From Dactylorhiza incarnata (lineage: Eukaryota > Streptophyta > Magnoliopsida > Asparagales > Orchidaceae), in assembly GCA_033032865.1 (NCBI GenBank), contig JAWHQI010000049.1:1-64000 (forward strand): a stretch of 64,000 nucleotides of DNA, given 5' to 3'. The notes under the pieces were generated by a model. The model saw only the letters and a list, made by a program, of their open reading frames with translations. It searched no databases and was not told where the DNA came from. A program made the translations under genes and the position numbers. Position 1 is the stretch's first letter. Every line of letters begins with the position of its first letter. Positions 57,880 to 64,000 of this stretch are shown here, piece after piece.

Positions 57880-58200
57880 TAAAAGGGGGATAATAACCAA
57901 GTAATTCAAACTCCATCCTTTACTCACTCACCATGTAGTATCACTAAGTCATTATTCTTTGTCATTCTCTTTCCTCTTCTCTCCACCCTCTTTTGATAAT
58001 ACGAAAAGGGGGAGAATAACTTTGAAAGAAATTCACACTTAAGGTGAGTAAAATACAAATGATGCTTTGTTATAGGGGGAGCACTCTTATAGGGGGAGCG
58101 TATTCGTACTATCTTGTTTATCCTTATCTATAAACACATTTCTTATTGTTGAATGCTTTTCTTTCTAAGAGGATTTGTTATTCTCAAAAGGGGGAGTTAC
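57880..58200 (+). promoter_or_regulatory. J cluster of polypurine tracts
   Basis: Five G-rich purine tracts: about 57881 (AAAAGGGGGATAA), 58004 (AAAAGGGGGAGAA), 58074 (AGGGGGAG), 58091 (AGGGGGAG) and 58186 (AAAAGGGGGAG). Multiple tracts before the 3' LTR are a known Sirevirus trait. The last one lies in the loop of a perfect inverted repeat. Confidence 0.8.
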
Positions 58201-58227
58201 ATCTCTTGGTTTGAGAATAACAAATCC
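58171..58227 (+). repeat. Perfect 18-bp inverted repeat around the last J polypurine tract
   Basis: Arms 58171-58188 (GGATTTGTTATTCTCAAA) and 58210-58227 are exact reverse complements. The 21-base loop starts with AGGGGGAG. In RNA this would present the tract in a hairpin loop. Confidence 0.93.
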
Positions 58228-58345
58228 CATTGTATTTGATCATACTTGCCATGTGTTTATAGTGTGCAGCAACTTCAGCTTTCAACCCCCTATAGGTATG
58301 GAAAAGAAAGTTGATGAATTCCCGACCAGGTCAAATCTCTGATGC

Positions 58346-58705
58346 TAGCGCGGTGCGCTAATGCTACCGTTGGAGGTAGCATCTGTATTTTTAGAAACAT
58401 CGTTGAGAAGGAAATATTCGTCAAAAAAGGAGTGTCTTCGGGGTTGAATAAAGCAATTCTTACCATGGTGCATTAAGGCTAAAGCCCGGTGGTAACTTAT
58501 GGAAGTCCAGCGATTATGATGCTGATTGAGGTGCAAAAAAGAAAGGAGATCTAACAGCTAGGCAACATATAATGCTAACGCGGCGTGCTAACCAAATCAC
58601 GCAGCGGTAGGAGGGGATGCCAAATTTGGAGCCAGAATGTTGCCAAAAAATACATGATCCACGTACCAGCTTTAATCATAAAGAGGCTACCGTACGGTGG
58701 TAGCA
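58346..58705 (+). repeat. GCTA-based dyads in the J LTR
   Basis: TAGCGC-GGT-GCGCTA (58346-58360), GCTACC/GGTAGC (58363-58380), GCTAACGCGGCGTGCTAACC (58573-58592) and GCTACCGTACGGTGGTAGC (58686-58704). They end just before the TATA-like TTATTTAAAG at 58731. Confidence 0.75.
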
Positions 58706-58919
58706 CAACCGCTGGCGCTAGGATCCGAGTTTATTTAAAGTGCGATCTGCCTCCATTTTTAGTTGCGGATTTTGACGACGCATCCAATCCGCAACTCCTG
58801 TATTTCGTGAGGGCCTCCTCCTTACCGCCAAGAGCTAAAGTGGAGGTTTAGTTCTTATTTATCTTATTAAAAGATCTTGCTTAATATTTTTTTTTCAAAG
58901 TAAGTGATATATATATATA

Positions 58920-59734
58920 TGTAAGTGAGTTTGCAGATTTTTGTATGAGCAATAAAATCAAACAGTTAGAGTGCATACAAATAAAAACAGAAATAAACAA
59001 GCAAACAAGAAGCACAATCCAAATGACACACGATGTATAGTAGTTCCCCTCAACTGGGTACATCTACTCTTCTACCCACTGGTAGGATTCCACTATGAGG
59101 TTGTTGATAAGGTGCCCTCACAACAGGTGAGCTGTTGATAAGGTGCTCTAACCAAACTGCAGGTTTTTGCTAAGGTGCCCTGTCACCGAGAGTTAACTTT
59201 TGAAGGGAGTTATAACCCTGTACAGGATGGTGTAAAGAAAGGAAAAATAAAGGCAGAAATTATATAGTTCTTCTCTGTATAAGAAGACTCTTGAAGATCC
59301 TGGTTTGAAGTTGAATGGATCTGAATGTGATGTTTAAAGAAGGCTCCCCCTGTCTAATTAGAGTTGATGATAGCTTGTGGATAGAGCTTCTCCTTTTAAC
59401 TGCTTCTTCCTTCTCTTGCAGTGATGATCCTGAGCAAGTAATTGTGGTTTGTGTCTCAGGATATTTTGAGTCTGCAGGAAAAATGTTAGTACTGAAGAAC
59501 AACAAGATAAATTTTCTCTTTTCTGTCGTGTGTATATTCTTTGTGTGTACTGCTCTGTTTCTTTTATAATCTGAGAGCCTTTGCTCTTAATTTGAATTCT
59601 TCTCTTGGGAAGAAGGAAAGAGTTGAGGTCTCCATCAATGCCTTGACTCCTCGAGAGGATAACCTGCCGTTTCTTTTCATTAAAGCAATTGCAACGGCTA
59701 ATGCCATTGATTGATGTGCAACGGCTAAGAGACA
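58920..59734 (-). repeat. L: probable solo or truncated LTR in minus orientation
   Basis: On the minus strand it starts TGTCTCTTAGCCGTTGCA, has a TATA box AGATTATAAAAG (near 59565) and ends CACTTACA. It interrupts the J LTR. The TAGCCGTTGCA word is repeated at its start. I could not find a matching target duplication, so the ends are tentative. Confidence 0.4.
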
Positions 59735-59898
59735 TTAAAAAGAATATTAAAACTATTCAGAAAGGAATTTGTCGATCCCTGCTCTACATTTGTAAGGCTG
59801 GGCTAGCCATCTGTTGTGCTGAGCAATTCTCTTTTTCTTAGAATTCGTAGACCGCTGAGATTTCTCTGATTGAATTCGTCGAGCTCATTTTGCCATTT

Positions 59899-60055
59899 GT
59901 CGAACGCTATTCTGATGAGGATTTGTCGAGCGCTGGATGTCTTGCTATTTGTCCAGCTCTAGCTGTCTGGCTATTTGTCGAGCTCTGGCTGTCTGGCTAT
60001 TTGTCGAGCGCTCGCTGGAATTTGTCGACCGCCGCTAGTCATTTGTCGAGCGCAG
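59899..60055 (+). repeat. 26- and 21-bp periodic TTTGTCGAGCGC array
   Basis: GTCGAGCGC or variants start at 59899, 59925, 59951, 59977, 60003, 60024 and 60045. The steps are exactly 26, 26, 26, 26, 21 and 21. Each is preceded by ATTT or TTT. One isolated GTCGAGCGA lies at 60716. It lies in J's LTR region, downstream of L. Confidence 0.9.
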
Positions 60056-60922
60056 AGAACTTTTATTATGTTTAAGTATATTCTCCGATTCGATCGCATC
60101 ATATTTAATTTATGTTTACTTAGATTTCTTAATTGACCTAAATTATTAGATGACTTATTAACATAAGGGTGGATTCTAACTCAAAACAAAAAGCTAAGGT
60201 TCCAACAAAGAGAACTCCGTTAACGTTCGTGAACGCTAAGGACTTGAAGAAAGATCAATCACGTAGACTTCATCTTGAAGTATAACCTTTGAGGGAGTTT
60301 CTTTGATGATTTTAGTTTTTGTTATTTGTGGCTCTTTTTATCATCAATAGAGAATTCATCGCGTGGTTGGTTATTAGGGCCTTGCGAGGACTCGAGAGAA
60401 TTCGCTGTGCGGGTGTGGCGACTAGATTTTGGGATTAGTTCTATGGGGTGCTCGAGGCCCGTCATGGAATAGAGAGGCTAGAGTTATTTGAGGCCATATC
60501 TGAGATAGACTAGTTAAAGCCAACCAGTTCTTTGGGAGAAGAGTCGGTATAGAAAACCAAAAAGGGTTTTATGCATTCACCTCAATCCCAAGCATCGTTG
60601 GGATAATATTTTGTAATCATTTCTAAAGAAATAATACTATCTGTTTTTCTCTAATATTGTCTTGCTATCTATGATCGTTAAAATCTAAACAAAGAGACAT
60701 TAGTTGTCACAAATGTCGAGCGATAACTCTACCACTGGCGTTATCAACCTAGTGCTCATCTCTCTTGCCAAGTGCAACCCAGTTTCATAAAAATCTTACT
60801 GTCGTATCTTAACCGATATATTTTATAAATACTATCAACTTACTTGAATAAACTAAATTGAGTCTTAAAAGTTTTAAAACCCTTATTCACCTCCCCCTCT
60901 AAGGACGCATACCGATCCAACA

Positions 60923-61217
60923 TTAGATTTTTCTTCTTCAGCATTTCTCTCCCTAAGGGCTGGGGAGTCCTTTCTATTTCTTCAGTAGCTTTTAGCCCTA
61001 AAATCCACCAGCTTCTCTCTATAATGAGATCTGGAAGACTCTTCTTTTGCCTTCCTTGTGTTTAGCTGCAACTCATGGGATAGAAGCTTCCCTTACAGAT
61101 TTTCGGGTTAGATGTTTGCCAGAGTCGCCATCTCCCTTATGTCACAAATCTTGATGTCCCACAGTTTGTTGAGGGACCTCAAGAACTTGTTATTCAGATC
61201 ATAGTTGGAGAATTCTC
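60923..61217 (-). pseudogene. K: Sirevirus gag fragment on the minus strand
   Basis: Reading from 61217 leftwards: FSNYDLNNKFLRSLNK, WDIKICDIREMATLANI, a stop, GKLLSHELQLNTRKAKEESS. This is homologous to C gag FSDYELNDKFLRSLNK...WDIKICVIREM...GKLLSHELHLNTRKAEE (8640-8810). Two stops lie near 61110 and 61100. It is cut on the left by J's LTR and on the right by G2, so its missing 5' part should lie beyond G2. Confidence 0.85.
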
Positions 61218-61507
61218 TGTTGGAGTTTCGGCAGTGATCCAGATGAAATCAAGCAGTTAGTCTCACTACTAACATGATATGAGCCTATAGGGTCATACAT
61301 AACATCGTTTACAGAAATTTGAGAAAGGATTGTCATGGCCTTGCTCATATTGGATATGAGTGAAAGGACCAATCCTATGACTAATCGGAGTTGAGTTGGT
61401 TCGGGAAAATGCGCCTTAGATCTTGTGAATATTGTATGGAACATGTCGAGAGGACTTTAAGATGACATAGCGAATGTGATGTGCCTACTCCTAAGAAAAA
61501 CACAACA
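61218..61507 (+). repeat. G2 5' LTR (290 bp)
   Basis: Starts TGTTGGAGTTTCGGCAG and ends AACACAACA. Its first 170 bp match the G LTR (ATATGAGCCTATAGGGTC; ATTGGATATGAGTG). It lacks the 23-bp array, the TATA region and most of the downstream part present in G. Confidence 0.85.
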
Positions 61508-61508
61508 G

Positions 61509-61524
61509 TGGTATTAGTGTCAGG
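61509..61524 (+). promoter_or_regulatory. G2 primer-binding site (mutated tRNA-Met type)
   Basis: TGGTATTAGTGTCAGG one base after the LTR; G has TGGTATCAGAGC at the same place. Confidence 0.75.
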
Positions 61525-62363
61525 TTTCTGTGATTTCCATGTTTCAGAAATTGTTCGCTATGCTGTAACTATCTTCTTATATGTTAGTTTGTGAAACTAA
61601 AGCATAGAGACGAGCTTATCAACTGCTATAAGGGTGTTTTCTTGTGCTAGCATTTGGCACATGTAAATTCAAAGATTTTGAAATGTTTTGAATGTTCAGA
61701 TTTAATCCAAAACATTAAATGTCGATGGATTTGTGCATCCAGAATGTGTCCAAGTTGTGCGTGTTGTGTCTTTCATGATTTTGAAATTGTGAGCACATTG
61801 ATTAAATGTTAATCAAAACTGTTAATCAAGTATCAGGAAAAATCCCATAAAATAATAATAAGTGTTTGGATGCCCTCCGATGGATGACACTCTTCCTTCC
61901 TTGATCGATGAAGTGTGGGCTTGGCAAAGCAAGGTGCATGAATCTATCTTGGTAAGGGTGTCAGTGGATAATTATGACATCCCACTGTTGACATCGTGTC
62001 CAACATAACTATATGACCTCAACAGTTGAGTGCCTAGAGACATAGGGTTGGCATGCACCAATTTATGGATGTTAATAAATGTTATTCACCAACCATACAT
62101 AAGTTGCATGATGATGCAATTGGCAAAAGTTGTCTACCTAAATAGCCACATTATGGGTGATCAGCCAAAGCTGACTTATGATGGTGGTGAAATACAGATC
62201 TTGTCCACTAGAGAGTTTCTCGCATAAACACTCTGGATTGATATTAAGGGTTATCAATTTGAAGAAAACAGTGGGAGCTTTTAATAAAAGGCCTTATTAA
62301 AATAAAATGTGTTTTTTGAAATATAGTACAAAGACTATTTTGCAAAGTTCTTGTAAAATTTCT
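61525..62363 (+). other. G2 untranslated leader
   Basis: Matches the G leader over 61855-62290 (GATGCC(T/C)TCCGATGGATGACA; AGGGTTGGCA(A/T)GCACCA). The GC-rich mini-hairpins of G (25396-25490) are absent. No gene. Confidence 0.75.
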
Positions 62364-64000
62364 ATGGCAAGTGGATCTCACTCCACCTTGTCCCTAAGAG
62401 GCATCCTTGAGAAGGACAGGCTTAACAGGACAAACTTCATTAACTGGTATAGGAATCTGAGGATTGTACTCAGGCAAGAGCGTAAGCTTTATGTCTTGGA
62501 AGAGGATCCAGACATGGATAATTACAAGAAGTATCAAGATGATTCCCTGGATGTTTAATGCTTCATGCTTGATACCATGATATATGAGCTTCAGAAGCAA
62601 CATGAGAGCCTGAATGGTTATGAGATAATCGAGCACCTCAAGAAAATGTTCAAGGAGCAAGCTCGATAAGAGAGGTTTGACATATTTAAGGCTTCGTTTC
62701 AGTGCAAGATGGGAGCTCGAGACCTAATAGGGACTCATGTAGTCAAGATGATTAGGTACATTGAGAACCATGAGAGGCTGGGTCTTCCCTTGGGCCAAGG
62801 GTTGACCACTGATCTGATCCTACAATCGTTGTTGGACAGTTATTAGCAGTTCATCTTGAACTACGATATGAATGAAATAGACAAGACATTGTCTGAGCTC
62901 CTTGGCATGTTGAGAACTGCGAGAACAACATGAAGAAGGACAAGCCTACTAGCCCCATACTGATGGTGCATAATGGCAAGGGAAAGTCCAAGTGATCAAA
63001 AAAGATGAAGATAAGATCTAAGTCAGCTTGATCCCAAGTCTTCAACACTGAAATAGAAGGGTCTGGCTAAGGAAGGGAAATGACACCACTGCGGTAACGC
63101 AGTGCAATGGAGGAGGAATTATCGCCTCTATATTGACGATCTGCAGAAAAAAGATGGGAAGCGTGACTTCTGCTTTAGGTATTTTTGTTATAGAAATAAA
63201 CATTTCTGCTCCTTCATCTTGTGTATTGGATACCGGATATGGTAAAGGTGAGGTAGACCTACAGGTTAGAAATGGATCAAGAGTTGTTGCCATTCCCGTA
63301 GGAATTTATCATCTTTCTTTGCCCACTGGCTTGTAATTGAACTTGATAACTATTATTTTGTTCCATTTATAACTTGAAACATTATATCCATTTCATGTCT
63401 TGACATGAAAGGTTTTTCATTTATAATTAAAAACAATTGTTGTTCAATTTTTATGAATGATGTTTGTTATGGTGTAGCTTAATTATTTAATGGTTTATAT
63501 ATTTTGAACATAGATCAGCTAATCTATAATGTAAAAAATACTAAAAGACTAAGAATGAATGGCTCGAATACTGCATACCTTTCACATTGTTGTTTAGGCT
63601 ATATAAATTAGAAATGCATATCCAAGGTCCATAAAGATGGACTACTGGACTCATTTGATTATGAATCATTTAAGAGATGCGAGTTTTTCATATTAGCCAG
63701 AATGACTAAAGCCCCTATCACTGGTCATTATGAGAGTGATGATGATCTATTGGGTGTTATACATAGTGATGTATGCGGACCCATGAAATCTATGGATAGA
63801 GGTGGGTTCTACTACCTCATTATATTTACTGATGATTTCAGTATATACAGATACTTGTTTCTTATGAAGAATAATTTTGAATCCTTTGAAAAGTTAAGGA
63901 GTTATATATTGAAGTGCAAAACCAACTAGGATAAAAAATTAAAGCACTCTTATCTGGTCAAGTTGGCGAATATTTGAGTCAAGAGTTTCGTGATTATCTG
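62364..64000 (+). pseudogene. G2 gag-protease-integrase remnant
   Basis: ATG 62364 (MASGSHSTLSLRGIL). Gag follows G with stops near 62556, 62667, 62843 and others. Protease reaches SCVLDTGYG and then jumps to KGEVDLQVRNG: about 57 bases just after the active-site triad are missing compared with G. Integrase starts with a degenerate zinc region (63590-63700) and GVIHSDVCGPM...FTDDFS (63750-63840). It keeps the open form at the point where G has lost a base. Confidence 0.88.

Larger units (their letters stand above)
58198..60922 (+). repeat. J 3' LTR (approximate start), with probable inserted LTR L
   Basis: Follows the last polypurine tract. Ends ACCTCCCCCTCTAAGGACG...CCAACA, matching the Sirevirus LTR-end style seen in C. 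It contains GC-rich dyads at 58346-58700 (TAGCGC-GGT-GCGCTA; GCTACC/GGTAGC), a TATA-like TTATTTAAAG at 58731, and a second array at 59899-60055. The precise start is unclear because no TG follows the tract directly. A target duplication cannot be tested. Confidence 0.55.
61218..64000 (+). mobile_element. Element G2: decayed copia element related to G, running off the window
   Basis: Short LTR (61218-61507), mutated primer site, leader, gag, protease and the start of integrase, all homologous to G in order. Many stops. The right end is outside the window. Confidence 0.88.

Noticed and set aside
1..64000. tRNA or rRNA genes
   Set aside because: Only short primer-binding sites complementary to tRNA ends were seen, no full cloverleaf or rRNA core.

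Overview
This window is a stack of nested LTR retrotransposons from a plant nuclear genome, most likely a repeat-rich dicot. I see no host gene I can defend and no tRNA, rRNA or CRISPR array. The plant assignment rests on Ty1/copia Sirevirus-type and Tork/Tnt1-type elements, Ty3/gypsy Tekay and chromodomain elements, plant-style tRNA-Met and tRNA-Asp primer sites, and plant-like TATA boxes with pyrimidine-rich leaders. The species cannot be named from the sequence.

Layout from left to right. A (1-2458 and 18739-20689, +) is a decayed Sirevirus-like copia element: end of pol, a motif-rich spacer, and a third gene in the 'env-like' position. B (2459-18733, +; target duplication TATAC) is a Tnt1/Tork-like copia element inserted in A's third gene. 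C (6498-17316, +; duplication CACAA) is a Sirevirus inserted in B's RT region. It has lost integrase and most of RT and carries two copies of the third gene. E (20690-41337, -) is a chromodomain Ty3/gypsy element that again interrupts A's third gene. F (22454-36926, +; duplication AGAAT) is a pol-less gypsy-like element inserted in E's integrase. G (24238-32309, +; duplication GTATT) is a copia element inside F. 41338-42079 is unassigned. H (42080-51178, +; duplication ATAAT) is a young, nearly intact Tekay-type gypsy element with an apparent 84-bp intron between gag and protease. F2 (51184-54356, +) is the 3' part of a relative of F. J (54357-60922, +) is a decayed Sirevirus-like copia element with a polypurine-tract cluster and a probable inserted minus-strand LTR (L). 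K (60923-61217, -) is a Sirevirus gag scrap. G2 (61218-64000, +) is a decayed relative of G running off the window.

Insertion order from the nesting: B, then C, landed in A; E, then F, then G, landed in the same host element; H is recent; G2 hit K. Four target-site duplications match exactly and fix the borders of B, C, F and G; H's also match.

The strongest new signal is architectural. Most of the LTR families here carry, upstream of the TATA box, a family-specific array of short CpG-containing motifs that are palindromic or evenly spaced: 33 bp in B, half-sites about 20 bp apart in C, 23 bp in G, 26 then 21 bp in J, and dyads of the CGCACGACC/GGTCGTGCG type in F, F2 and H. The same TCGAC-type motif recurs in A and C in front of the third gene, followed by a TATA-like box and a pyrimidine-rich leader. 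This suggests an internal promoter co-regulated with the LTR. The third-gene product shows no signal peptide or membrane segment; it looks like a coiled-coil, NLS-bearing protein with conserved N- and C-terminal domains, not an envelope.
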